DNA from: Lycorma delicatula
Taxonomy: Eukaryota > Arthropoda > Insecta > Hemiptera > Fulgoridae
NCBI RefSeq assembly: GCF_047948215.1
Contig: NC_134456.1
Coordinates: 65,491,529-65,555,528 of the forward strand
Reading direction: 5' to 3'
Length of the DNA stretch: 64,000 nt
The position numbers and the translations under genes were made by a program. Positions 22,521-35,388 of this stretch are shown piece after piece; position 1 is the stretch's first letter; each line of letters starts with the position of its first letter. The notes under the pieces were generated by a model, which did not search any database, was not told the origin of the DNA, and saw nothing but the letters and a program-made list of their open reading frames with translations.

Positions 22521-25044
22521 ATATTTTATACAAACTGTGCAATGTTTAAAAAACTTAACTTGGAATACATTTCGTTTGTATTGTAATTTGTTTATTTTTA
22601 ATTATTAATTCGAACCGACGAACACAAATCCCATCACGCTTAAATAGCAACCCGCAACTGCCATCGTAATCGAAGTTCGGTTAATTCCGCACAAAAATAA
22701 CACACATTTTTATCAATAAATATGCGAGACACGAACATCGTCGTATATTATTATATAGGTGACCCCCTTTTTTTCGAATTTTATCGACATGCTTTCAACA
22801 TTTTTCTGTAACACCGGATGTCAAAGGCCTCCATTCTTTAACTTCCTGTTTTTTCTACTATAAAGATTTTGATATCGTTAAGTAACACACACTACACACA
22901 AGATATTTAATAACGCGGTAAAATTAGTAGTCGGTAAAATTTACTACTGAAATCTCTTAAAGCAAGATTCCTGGAATTGAACGTACGATTATATAAGGTA
23001 CACGTACTTAAGTTGTTTGTGAAATATTTGGAAAAAGAAAAAACTGGTTATAAGAATATAAACTAGACGTATAAACTGATACAGTAGCTGAAAAAGCAAA
23101 CAAATCATATTAATTCAGTTTACTGTTGCATAACATATGAAGAACCAGGTTTCAAAACTAAACAGATAACCGACAGAAATTTTAATTTCGTTCATTTAAT
23201 AGTATTATTATTATTACATTTTTTACCATCAATGTTTTTAAAATGTAACTGATTACGTTTTTCATCTCGAAGAAACAAAATATCTTCAGAATATAACATC
23301 TGCAGAGTAGCGTATGAATATACAAACATAAATCCGATAAAAATAAGCACGTTAATATTCTAAACTTAGGATAATCTCGATTAATAAAAAAAAAAAAAAA
23401 TGTCTAACCGATAAAGGAAAGTACATATTTAAAGTAGACATGATTCATAAGAATGTAGATCCACTCTACAGCGGTCATCATGTAATCTTCCCTCTCTTCT
23501 CTATCATGATTCACCTACGCCCCTCCATCAACGTTTAAGAAGCTACCGTGAAATTACCCGTACAATAACATCCACTCCTCCCGATCGTGGTTATACCTGC
23601 CCAAATCTTCTTATTATATCACACTGTTTTTCTTGATAGCGATGCGTTCTGCTATCCGATCCGACGCACTCCAAACAGATCCAGTTTCATTTTCACATTC
23701 TTTAAGGAGATAAAACAACGTTCATTAGCATCCGCTATTACACAAATATTAATAAATTTACACAGAGCACGTAATTAATTACTCAAAGTTAACAAGGAAA
23801 TTTTTTCAAACACCTTCTCATAAACACTCACACATCCAAGTCGATATGAGATAAATTAAAAAAAATGCTTCTCGGTCAATTTAGATAACGGTGCTAGAAT
23901 AAGGACATTATTAAACTGAAAGGAAAACAAGTTTACGTAACGTTTTGAATTTTTATATATTTTAATAATGTAATAATATGATAAAAAAGGTCTTACTAAT
24001 GTTGCAACGTATTATAAATGCGTTTATATTATAAACAATAAAAGCTGTAAAGTAGACTTCCGGTTATGTAATTTATGTATCCACGAAGCAATACGGAAAT
24101 TAGTTTTACATTATAACAATTACAAATTACTGATTGTCGGTCTAGTCTTTACAATATTTATAAGTCTATGAATAATAAGTTACGATTGTGCCAGAAGCTA
24201 AGATGTTTCTCCGAATGATGAGATCGAATAGTTAGATGCTGCGGAGTAATTTTCCAACCAATATTTTACTACAACCGGACAAAATAAGCTAATAAGTTAT
24301 CACTGAACGAAAAGAATAAACTTCTGCTCCCGTAAATTTACGATAAAGATTTTTCGTTTATTCAAAAGTTTTTGAATTAACAGAAGATGTCTTAAATATT
24401 TTCTAATCGGATGACTCGAATTTCAAGCTCAGTAAAGGTAGGTAAAACAGCGGTACCAAATGTCATTGCAGGTTACGAGAAAATGTACAACAAATAAAGG
24501 AGGAAATTAGTCCATTTCTTCTTAAAGACGTCTACAAACTACGTAAACAGCTCAGAATACGATCCACAATCCTCTAAATGAAAACTAAGATAATCTATTC
24601 TATTTTTTTTAGCGACCACAGACTAAAGCCCAATTACAGTAGCTATGCTTTATGAATTTTATAGTGAAGTTTTATCAAGTGAAATATTTTTGTTGTAATA
24701 AAACATGTAATTATAAACAATTTAAAAAAAAAGACTTAAAAGTACATTTTTATTCATTAAAACTTTGCTAATTTTAAGCATAGTTCTACTAAATACTAAA
24801 CACGGACTATTCATACTGCCTACTCCACACATTTAAATTACGGTTTAATAAAAAAAAAAGACTAATGAAAACGCGTTAAGAATAAAAAATGTTGCTTCTA
24901 TTTTTTATTCAAATTTATAATCTAATCATACAGGTTATACTATTTTATAATAACTACCGGAGCAGCTTACCTTATTAAGGCATTCTGAAACTTACATCGA
25001 AATTTTCAGCAAAGAATGGTGTAGCAACCATCAAGTTAAAAATA

Positions 25045-25084
25045 ATTTATCCGTTTATATAAGTATACATATAAACGGATAAAT
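25045..25084. repeat. Perfect 16-bp inverted repeat
   Basis: The arm 25045-25060 (ATTTATCCGTTTATAT) is perfectly complementary to 25069-25084 across the 8-nt loop AAGTATAC. The pairing continues outward with one mismatch. It could form a cruciform or RNA hairpin. No function is evident. Confidence 0.75.
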
Positions 25085-27568
25085 AATTTATATGGAAAAA
25101 ACCATACCATATGAATGTTAAAAAGAAATTAAAAATTAAATAACGCTAATAATGATAATAATAATAAATAACCTCGTATTAAATAAATCTATAAATACGG
25201 AAAACAAAAACGAATAATATATTTAACAATTATTTAAATCGTCACAACCGAGAACGGTTACTGAATATAAAATGTGAATAAATAATTGTTTATGAAAGTT
25301 CTACGACCAAAGTCTTTACGAACAAAAAGTAACAAATGTTAAAATAAAAATGTATAGCCTATATTAAAAAAATAAATGCGTAACAATTACAACCCGATAA
25401 CTGTTTAGTTTCACTAATGCAATTTTTACATTTATTTTTATTTAAATTTCACTTTTCTTGTACACCACAATATGAATACCAGTACGAAACACTTTCTTTT
25501 TATATTTGACTCTCACTTTAATTCTTTTAAAGTTTTTCTTCACCTAAATAAACGCTAAGCTACATAAGAATAGAAATTTCTATTATTCACAGTCATGATT
25601 TCAACTGCATCGTTTAAAGCAACAATGAAAAACTTACATTTATCGGAGAAAATTTAATGCATCAAATTTTTCATGTCTAACTAAAATTACAAGCAGTAAA
25701 ATACTAGATTATAGTAAACTTTATCATTAGTCTACCGGCGCCCTTCATGCAGGTTATTAAATATTTTTAAACAGCATAGAATCCTATTTCTTCTGAGAAT
25801 TTATTATATTTTTATGCTGTATTTTAGCGAAATCATGAGGATGGTCTCCTTTATAGTAGTAGGTATATTTTATTTATTTATTTTCTGATGGATCTTTTAA
25901 TTATTTTCTTACCGTGTAAAATACAGAAAAAGGTATGAAAATGATTTTTTCTTATAGAAATTCATATTCATTCTCCTTTTCAATAAACTTTTTTTTAACA
26001 TGCATCAACGTGATTGACAATATGCGTTCAACATGATAAAAACGGTGAAAATCTTTATATATATATATAACGTAGGGGGTAGATTCTTTTTTACATTTAA
26101 TACAGAGTGAGGTAGAATTCAAGTAATTACAAATAAAAACTAACATTAAAGTAATTAAAAAATAAAATTAGAATATATTACTGTTTTCAATTGATTAACA
26201 AAAAGTAATCTTTCATTTGTCCAAAATTGTAAAAAATATGATCGTTAACCTGATACTCATAGCGATAATTTTTTATATTTTGGCAATTTATTTTAATTTT
26301 CATAGTCCGAAATAAGTACAAACTCTAAGGGTAAAAATTTTCAACACAGTTAGAATTAAAAAAAACGCTGAAATAAAAGAATTAACAACAGTATTTTAAA
26401 ACCGCATTATTGTTACGACACAATAATTTTGTTTGTTCAGCGGCATTATATAGTTCAGATATATATAAGTCATAAGACCTAAAGCAAATATACATAAACA
26501 GGTATTGAAAATTTATGGTTTACTGTAAATTAACGGGAATAATTCACACTTCATTAAAAAAAAAATCCACTCAAAAATAATTTCAGAACGGTTATATGAA
26601 ATCTACTCTTTTACATAAACGGATTACACCGCGTGCGCACTAATTCATGATAAAACAGAAAAATACAGTATAAAAGAGATTCGAATAGGAGATACAGGAT
26701 ACCAAACACCGTATAACTTGAAGGGCAACCGCCAACGCGTTTAATATAATTGTAATTGTTATTCCTTCAATAACAACACCCACAATAGCATTTAAAAAAC
26801 ATACACCTACATCGCTTCCGATACCTAAACATTTTTCGTAAATAAATACCTGATACAGAATAAAAAAAATCAATTAACATTTCGTGGAATGGCAGTAACC
26901 TATGAAGACGAACTAAAATTAGGCTGAAAACAAACTTACACCTAATAATTAAAAATTTCATTAAAAGAAAAAAAAGCAACATACCGGAATATCATTTGTA
27001 AACATGTTTTATAGCATTTTTCAATTACACTGATACATTCTCCGCAGTTACTATATTTATAAATAAAAGTACACTCCAACAACTATTAACTTATGCAACA
27101 AAAAAAAAATTATTTTCTAACATTCTTCATTATAACAATGCTGCATTACGAGATCTACTCTCACTATAAAAAATATAAATAAAAAAACAACATTGCAGTA
27201 CTTACATTACGACGTAAATTAAATCAATAATTAAAAAAAAATAAATAAACTGGAATTTGTCTATTTTATTTATATATCATAAGGAGGAAGAAGCGTGAAC
27301 CGATAGAGGAAGCCTGAATTAAACAGTTAGCCGACAATGTATTACACGTTGAATAGTGCCCAGAAGGAGAGAATAAAAAAGAATAAAAAGTTAAGCGGCA
27401 TCCGAAGGAAACCAATATCATAACAACCAACCCTTGACTTAAAAATGTGGCAGCGTGGAATAACGAGAACGAGTAAAAATAATTATTAACGCGTAAAATA
27501 ATAAAAGTAAAATAGCAGCATGTAACTTAATAAGTACTGTACTTCATTTTTTCCTTCTTTTGCAGTTT

Positions 27569-27718
27569 CTATTGTTTGTATACGAGGGTCGAGGTTTTTC
27601 TATTTTTCCACACTTTCCTATCCTGAAATTCAAAAGATGTGACGCCCTTTACCAGAAATCTTTTGTAAGTCGCTCTACAACCTTCTGCGTCTATCGCTTC
27701 CTCCAGTAAATTGAAAAT
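27569..27718 (-). pseudogene. Coherent 49-codon coding fragment, family not recognised
   Basis: Read on the minus strand, this gives IFNLLEEAIDAEGCRATYKR, then FLVKGVTSFEFQDRKVWKNR, then KTSTLVYKQ and a stop. Unlike neighbouring frames it is rich in charged residues and not dominated by Phe/Ile/Asn/Lys, so it looks like genuine former or present coding sequence, perhaps a transposon ORF fragment or a small exon. No start codon or splice site is certain, and I cannot assign a family. Confidence 0.3.
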
Positions 27719-28937
27719 CAATTATTTTTATAGATACTACTTTTATTCTTCGTTATCACACACATATCGTCCCAGATTCTTTTTTTGGACATAACGCTTT
27801 ATTGAAATTTTATTCCGTGTATTTTCTTCACTGACCGCGTTTTTGTGTAACATACATTTAAAAAATGTTATAAAAATTATGTTCGATATACTATAAAAGT
27901 AAATGCAATTTTAATCAAATAAATTTCAATTACAATAAAAATAATACAAAATACATGACGCTCGAAGTATTAGAATAAAAAAATTACGCCATTCTTTTTT
28001 TTACAGGAATAAAATTACATATAGCAATAAACTTGTGAATACGCACACAAAACTCAACAAATAAAATATGTAGACTAAATTTAAAAATGGGAAAAAACGA
28101 GGAAGTAACAGAATACAGGGAAGTATATGTTCAGATTTGTTATTACGGCCATGAAACACGTTTGTTTTTTAAGTAGGCTAAGATGCCTGGAGACTTACAT
28201 CATATCATAACGCTAAATTAAAGAATTTCAAGAATGGCGATTTAATAATAGCCACGAGAATGAAAGTTGTACATCATAATGACAATTAAACTTGTTTATC
28301 AACACACTGTTAATAAAATCAATAAAACTAAGAAAATAAACACCGAAAAATAAATATACATAATAAAATTCTCAAAGCACGCTTACTTGTTTATATTTAG
28401 TAACGTTAAAAATTAAAACACCCAAAACCGTTATCTACTGTAGTATTTGGTAGCCCTGTCATACAAAATAAATGACGATAGAATCAACAAACATATATAT
28501 TAGGATAAACTGATGAATTCTAAACGGTTAATGAGTTTAATGTTATTCTGATGCTACTTTTCCTCTCGTCGCCTAACGACAGAGATACTGAAGAACTCTT
28601 CGGTTTTGGAAGACAAGAAACCGTTAAAGAATAAGGAACTTTAAAAAGTAAAGTATCTACCGGACAAGCGGCAGATTATACTCTTCTACGTAACTACACT
28701 CACATTTTAAAAACGAGCACCCGTCTGGGAAAATAAATTGCAAAAAATTAAAATAAAAATAAAGGTAAAATGAACAATAATATTTACCTGTGTACCATTT
28801 TAAAATTCATAAACACCGTAGTACGCCTCAAGAAAGACACAACCGTTCTCATTAATAACGAACTGACATATTCTATTTTAATTAATTTTAAAAGAAAAAG
28901 TTCCAGAAATCCTTAAATAAGTAATATTTTTTTAGGC

Positions 28938-28952
28938 ACTCATATAATAATT
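28938..28952. repeat. 15-bp target-site duplication, left copy
   Basis: ACTCATATAATAATT is repeated exactly at 29253-29267, on the other side of SINE copy 2. Confidence 0.9.
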
Positions 28953-29252
28953 CTTTCTTTTTCCTGTTTAGCCTCTGGTAACTACCGTTTAGATAATTCT
29001 TCAGAGGATGAATGAGGATGATATGTATGAGTGTAAATGAAGTGTAGTCGTCTTGTACATTCTCAGTTCGACCATTCCTGAGATGTGTGGTTAATTGAAA
29101 CCCAACCACCAAAGAACACCGGTATCCACGATCTAGTATTCAAGTCCGTGTAAAAATAACTGGCATTACTAGGACTTGAACGCTGGAACTCTCGGCTTCC
29201 AAATCAGCTGATTTGGGAAGACGCGTTCACCGCTAGACCAACCCGGTGGGTT
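28953..29252 (-). mobile_element. tRNA-derived SINE, copy 2 (full-length)
   Basis: Read on the minus strand it begins AACCCACCGGGTTGGTCTAG. An A-box-like TGGTCTAGCGGTGA follows, and a B-box-like GTTCAAGTCC lies about 50 nt further on, which is the internal pol III promoter of a tRNA. The tRNA-like head includes AAATCAGCTGATTT. A roughly 200-nt body and an A-rich tail (AGGAAAAAGAAAG) follow. A perfect 15-bp target duplication flanks it. Such elements are transcribed by pol III and mobilised by a partner LINE. The intact head and perfect duplication make this the best-preserved copy here. Confidence 0.92.
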
Positions 29253-29267
29253 ACTCATATAATAATT
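29253..29267. repeat. 15-bp target-site duplication, right copy
   Basis: ACTCATATAATAATT is identical to 28938-28952 and marks the tRNA-head side of SINE copy 2. Confidence 0.9.
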
Positions 29268-31620
29268 ATAATCTACTAACTGAACGGTTTGTTTACTTTA
29301 TAGAAAAGATGATCGACCAAAAAACTATGAACAAAAGGATAAGGGTCAACCGATCGGTGTATACGGTGACAGAAGTATCATTGGTATAATTCATAAAAGG
29401 AATAATAACAACATCGGATACGGGTTGTACGTGACAATACTGTGTAAATAGGTGGGCCCGACGAATGCTCCGCTGCTACATTACTACCTAATTTAAATTC
29501 TAGTAGGTTTCAGTGCGAGTAAACCATTTATTACGCAAACAGTTTAACACAACTTGTTAAATCTGAATTTTGTCCGTATTTAGGATAGAAAAAAAAATAA
29601 ATAAAACTGGTACAAAAAAAAAGGATGACTTAAAAAATAAATATGAACTAATTAAATAGTAGTATAAAGTAGCTAAACTTTACTGCACCCCAGTAATTGC
29701 ATCAAAAGTCATTTTATTAATTCTTTTACTCTTTAAATAACAAAAGTCATTCATTAAAACCATTTTTACCTTAAACTAGAAAAAAGGCTGGCCCCATGGC
29801 CCGCCGCGAAAATGTTGCATGGTTTATGTCTCATAACACATGATTTTGTTAAATGGTTTTGCCGATTGTAACTAAATAACGCTCATGAATTTAGCGTACT
29901 AACAACAAAAACTTTTACAGCGAAAAGCTTCAAAATCCTGAACATTTTTAGCCGTTTCTTGAGTTGTGATTTTTTAACACAGCTCTAACCCCAATGTTTT
30001 CCTTTTTTATCCCCAAAACGCAAATATAATTTTAGATAAATCGTTCGTATAAAGAAGTAAAAATAGATCGTTCAATCGAATGAATCGTTCGTACGCTTCA
30101 TCCAAACAAAAATGTGAGCAAATACAGCAAATCATCGGGCACCGTTCTTTTTTATTGAAGAAATAAAATAATGAAACTGGTACGATGAATACCAATTTGT
30201 GTACGTCACGATCTCTCATACATTCGACTTAGGAGGCCTACAAACAATCGGTATGAATGATTAAGCAGGTCGTATTATAATCCGGAGATTTCTGAAATAT
30301 CTCATGCGGCTTTATTACCGGACGCCGCATCACTTGTTCGGTAAATAACGATATCAAGTAGCCGGCTGTTACATCCTTGTTCGGTTCACAGTCAGAATGA
30401 ATTTGGCGGTAGAAAGCTAACTATAAATAACAGTGATAAAGTCATAAAGAAACGATCGATCTGATGATCAAACGAACGACAAAAATTTAACCTGTAAGCT
30501 ATCCCGACTCTATAAGTAACACTAACCTCTGATGAACAAATCAACGAATATCTTAACAGAGAACTACGCAATCCTAACATAAGAAACCTTCGAGTGTAAT
30601 AATTAAGACTGCTATTTCGATAAGCGTAAAGTTAAAATAAATATATTTAAAATGTATATATATTCGCAGAGTAAAATTATTTCTGTTATCGTTAACTTAT
30701 ATCGTTGCTTTTTAATGGAATAAATATACAGCCAGACATCACAAAATAATAACTAAAAAATAATTTTAATTAAGTAAGGTACTGTAATTATGAGATTAAA
30801 CAGCACAGCGAGAAAATTTATAACGACAGTAAAATTAAAATATAACACCATCGTACAAACTTTACGATGGAGATAGGATTTATCAGAGGAAGCAAACACA
30901 GGTGATATGTGGCTTATTGTTCTTTTAACAAGGCTCTTCCTCGCAAAACCGCGACAGCGCGGTATTAATACGTTGATGATAACGAAGCTGCGACACTCAC
31001 ACACACATCCCTTTCAAACACAATTTATTCACCGTTATTCTTCCATAATTTTGTTAGCAGGAGTACAAAAACAAACAAATAAATAAAAAGCTTTTAATTT
31101 AAAAAATATAAATCGAAATTATCTTTTTAAATGGCGATAAAATTATACAAAATATCGGAGGAAAAACGTCGAAGTATATTAAAAAAATTGTACACTTAAA
31201 TAATAGAACGCGAGTATTATCTTCCCCGATGCAAGAATAATAATTAATTATTATTTATAGATTAACTGCAACGGTACGACTCTTCCAAAACCTTCAAAGA
31301 AGTGGTGGACCGAATGGGCGGTTATCATCTCAAACGCACATATTTTTCTCACGATTTTTACAGATTTTTTAAAAATAATTATGAAAAGCGGCCAAATAAA
31401 TGAGACTTTTAACAACTCACAAACGCAACCGTTTAAAACAAACCCGTACGTTTACTGTAGACAAGAAGAAAAATAAAAGAAAGGAAATTAGAATTTAATA
31501 TTAAACCTAACCCACTAGAATCGCACAGATTGTAAAGACTTTAAACCATTTATTTTTTTTAATTTTGGGTAACTGAAAAGACTGGTAAATTACGTATATT
31601 TCCTTAAGACTAATAAACGG
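29268..31620. other. AT-rich stretch with no recognised gene
   Basis: No frame carries a domain signature. A patch at 29785-30000 starting near GGCTGGCCCCATGGCCCGCC is locally GC-richer and may be an old repeat fragment, but no second copy is present in the window. Confidence 0.55.
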
Positions 31621-31635
31621 TTATGTAGATTATCT
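31621..31635. repeat. 15-bp target-site duplication, left copy
   Basis: TTATGTAGATTATCT recurs exactly at 31932-31946, flanking SINE copy 3. Confidence 0.9.
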
Positions 31636-31931
31636 TTCTTTTTCCTGTTTTGCCTTCGGTAATTACCGTTCAGATAATACTTCACAGGATGAATGAGGAT
31701 GATATGTATGAGTAATTGAAGTTTAGTCTTGTACAGTCTCAGTTCGACCATTCCTGAGATGTGTGGTTAATTGAAACCCAACCACCAAAGAACACCGATA
31801 TCCACGACCTAGTATTCAAATCCGTGGAAAAATAATTGACTTTACTAGGACTTGAACGCCGAAAATCTTGACTTCCAAATCAGCTAGCTGACTTGGGAGG
31901 CGCATTCACCACTAAACCAAACCCGATGGGT
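31636..31931 (-). mobile_element. tRNA-derived SINE, copy 3
   Basis: It has the same architecture and orientation as copy 2. The tRNA-like head on the minus strand starts at about 31931 with an A-box-like TGGTTTAGTGGTGA and a B-box-like GTTCAAGTCC. The body and A-rich tail end at 31636. Differences from copy 2 include a small local duplication giving AGCTAGCTGA in the head and a shortened ATGAGTAATTGAAG segment. A perfect 15-bp duplication flanks it. Confidence 0.92.
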
Positions 31932-31946
31932 TTATGTAGATTATCT
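31932..31946. repeat. 15-bp target-site duplication, right copy
   Basis: TTATGTAGATTATCT is identical to 31621-31635. Confidence 0.9.
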
Positions 31947-32051
31947 ATACCGAATAATATCGAAGGTGGAAACTTCTCGAATGAAACAGCTTCCTAAAAA
32001 ATATCTAAGCGAAATTTTCTCATTGTAACTGATTACTTGTTAAGTGCCAAT

Positions 32052-32053
<2 letters not shown>

Positions 32054-32095
<42 letters not shown>
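32054..32095. repeat. (AT)n microsatellite
   Basis: About twenty uninterrupted AT units. Confidence 0.95.
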
Positions 32096-32099
<4 letters not shown>

Positions 32100-35000
32100 T
32101 GCTATTTTTTTTTTCTAATTGATAGAACCAAATCAAAAAAAGTCTGAGAATTTCAAATGATAATCTCCGAAGTATTACGAACCTCCCGTTTCTGCTAGAT
32201 AAAACTTCAAAGAAAACATCCGGGAGACGAGTTTGGTTTATTATAATTCATAAGAAGTTTGGTTTGAAGAAGTTTTTCAACTCTAAATTAGTCACACAAT
32301 ACGGTCCACAAACCAAACACTCCTCGAAATGGTGTGATGTGGCGCTTCCGATGATATTAATAATACATTAACGTAAACTGAACTGCGAATTCGATAAAAC
32401 TGTTGAAATTATGGTTAAAAATGTTTCCATTATACTTCTGATGGTGCTGCCATATGCCGCATTTTCAGAAAAAGTGCTTTGACTAAAGATTAAAAAGAAA
32501 AATTTTAAATGTATCACTTCAGTGTACCTAATGTTACATCGATTACAGAGTTTGTCGGACAGATATTGCTCAGATTTTGAGCACACTAGAGCTCTCTGAA
32601 AGCTATTACAAAGAGTACACTTTGTATAGCTATAACGGTGAAGATACTAACTGAGCATCCTTTTCATTACTGAACTAAAAGATAAAAAAGTGTTAACTTT
32701 TCAAAAATAAAACTAAAGGCCGTTTTCCAGGAACTAAAGAGTATCAACCGATAGGACGAGAATTATTTCTTTACTTTTTCTTTCTGTTCCCTTTCAATAA
32801 ATGTTCGAATTTTTAAAACATCAATTAGAAATCTATTAACGTTATTAACATATACAGGTCCCAATTAAATTTCCGTATTTTTTTTTTTTAAATCCATTGC
32901 TTTATTTACTGTAGAAAAAGAAGGGTGTTTTATGAGATTGCTGAATTCCATTAAAAATAATTACTTTAATAATAGAGATTCAACTGCGAACCTTTAATAG
33001 TAAAAATTTGGAAAGAATCTTTCAGCAGGGATAACTACAAAATAAAACGTTTTTAAGACTACGTATTTCTTTTCTGTATTAATATCAAGAGAATGCATTC
33101 CTAAGTATGTTTGTTTCCTTATGAGATAATATACGCATCTATATATATAATATCATTTACGAATTTTAATACTCACAAATCTACATTAAAAGATTTACAA
33201 TAAATATCACTTATGCAAACTTCAACTTAATCTTAATGTAAGTAAATTTACTTCATTTTTACGCATAAATACTACGCAAATACAAATCAATAATCAAATG
33301 TCTACTCGCAAAAATATTACCGTTTCATATTTATACAAATCATATTTTTGTAATACACGTAACTAGTTACTCATATTTACTGCATTATAACGATTATGAA
33401 AAATTTAACAAAGATTAAATGATAGAAATAAGAATGAAACTAATTCATACATATACGATCGTATAGAATAATTAAAATACTACGTGAAGTATAGCATGAA
33501 ATATGGATTTAAACACGTAATAGTAGGAAAAATAATACGATTAAACAATAGCAAAATTATTCGTATAACTAAGTTATGAATAATATTTTTGCACATCACA
33601 AATAAGCTCACGCTTCAGCGTTGAAATAACGATATTATAATCATATTTCCATTAACATTAAGTTTCCAATAACAGAGTGAAAAAGCAAGGTCTTATTTCC
33701 AACATTCCATAACAACGTAAAGAAAAAAGTAATAACACAAAGCATACTTAATCAAAAGTACGCGCACACTCTACGATTATGAAACAGTCGCGCACTTTTC
33801 ATTTAATGTCGTATTTATAAAATGAAAAGGACAACACAGTAATTAACAAACATATTTTATCGCAGGCCGCACTCGGTTTTGAAATACAACGATTATAACG
33901 TAAATCTAATTAAGCAAAAATTTGTGAAGGTTTAATTAATTACTCATTAAAATAAAACAAAAAAGAAGAAAGTTAAAGTTAAGAGATATACAATTCAGAT
34001 ACGGCAAAGAATAAAACGCGAATTCAGGAAGCATAAAACAATTATAACAAAGCTGAGTGCGGTACAATAGCTACTAAAAAAAAAGTAGTACTTCAAATTT
34101 TACACACACATATATTTAACTTCAGAAAGCATTAAAATAATTAAGGACGACCGAATAACCCTGGCTTCACCCTCCAAAAAAAAAATTCTACAGATTATTT
34201 AATAATTATGTATGGATTTTAGTAAATTCGAAGCCAAGGTACACACAGCCCGATTAAGGAAAAAAATTTCCTCCGAAAAGATTTTGGTAGTTTATTGTAT
34301 CCGTTCAAGATCTGTCCGGTTGTGTACCAATAGGTCACGTTGCGTATTCACCGCACACATCAGTTACAATTTTTCCCTCTTAAGAACGATTTCAACATTT
34401 CGAAATTAACACGGTGGTTTTCCTAAAGGTGAATCGGTTATTATTAAAATGAATTTCCCGTAATGGATAAATAATAATTGAGTGATGGTAATAATATATC
34501 TTCTCTTAAGTCATTCGGGCCTACCAGACCTAACTAAACGTTTTTGGCGGGAGTAAAAACAATTTACACACTAATTCGATCTGAAAACACAGAGCTGTAA
34601 TCGTAACTCTTTAAGAAAAACACACAGCAAGATTTCTAAACGCAAATTCTCAAAAATATTAAAAGATAAAGCGAGTCATTTAATATACAATGACTCACAT
34701 TATGAGTGAGTCACGCAAGTGCATTTAAGCGCTTACAGTTCTTAGATTCACTGTAATTTGATTTATTCCGTTGTGTACCAATGAATAAATAAATTTAATT
34801 AATTGAGTATACTCTTTTACGTACACATAGTATTTCATTTTTCACATAATTACTACTGTCCCCCATAATTATTATTAAACTAATACTATAATTATCTTTA
34901 CTTTACTCATTAATTATTCGTCGATCATCGACTAATATGAACAGAAATAACAGGAACCAAAAGTTTCTATATATATTTTAACCGTCTCTTCATGTCAATT

Positions 35001-35159
35001 TTTTTTAATAATAAAAAGAAGCTAAAGTGAATATCTGAATATTTTACATTATGTATCGAGTAGTTCAGGTATTAACCTATTTCGCATAAGGAAATTACTT
35101 GAAAACCCGATATAAGACTATGCGTTTTACTGGATGTCCTACCGTGCGTGCTAGTAAAT

Positions 35160-35161
<2 letters not shown>

Positions 35162-35199
<38 letters not shown>

Positions 35200-35200
35200 A
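35162..35200. repeat. (CT)n microsatellite
   Basis: About nineteen uninterrupted CT units end at CGAG. Homopurine-homopyrimidine tracts of this kind can bind GAGA-type factors in insects, but nothing here shows that this one does. Confidence 0.95.
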
Positions 35201-35388
35201 GATTTGTCGATTCCTGTGGGATGTTCACGACACGAACATTTGGCTACCGCCTATGATCCTGATTCAAAAATGAACAGTACAAGATATTCAAAGACTTTAG
35301 GAATATAAACTATAATTAACCGATATATATTAAGAATAATGTTATATAGATTTAAAATTACATATTATATATATACAATATACATACA

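Larger units (their letters stand above)
19633..28937. other. AT-rich stretch with no recognised gene
   Basis: This is nine kilobases of low-GC DNA. The longest frames (21663-22058 minus, 131 codons; 26640-26873 minus, 77 codons with a hydrophobic stretch around FLNAIVGVVIEGITITI) have no family signature. A GC-richer patch at 21720-21990 is open on both strands but unrecognised. Structures worth noting are listed separately: foldbacks at 22441-22520 and 25045-25084, and a coherent minus-strand fragment at 27569-27718. Confidence 0.6.
31947..35388. other. AT-rich stretch with no recognised gene
   Basis: It holds two simple repeats (listed separately at 32054-32095 and 35162-35200) and no coding sequence I can support. 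A small palindrome, TGACTCAC inverted across seven bases, lies at about 34690-34712. Confidence 0.6.

Noticed and set aside
26640..26982. Two overlapping hydrophobic minus-strand frames
   Set aside because: Lengths of 71-77 codons are expected by chance in AT-rich DNA, and hydrophobicity follows from T-rich codons.
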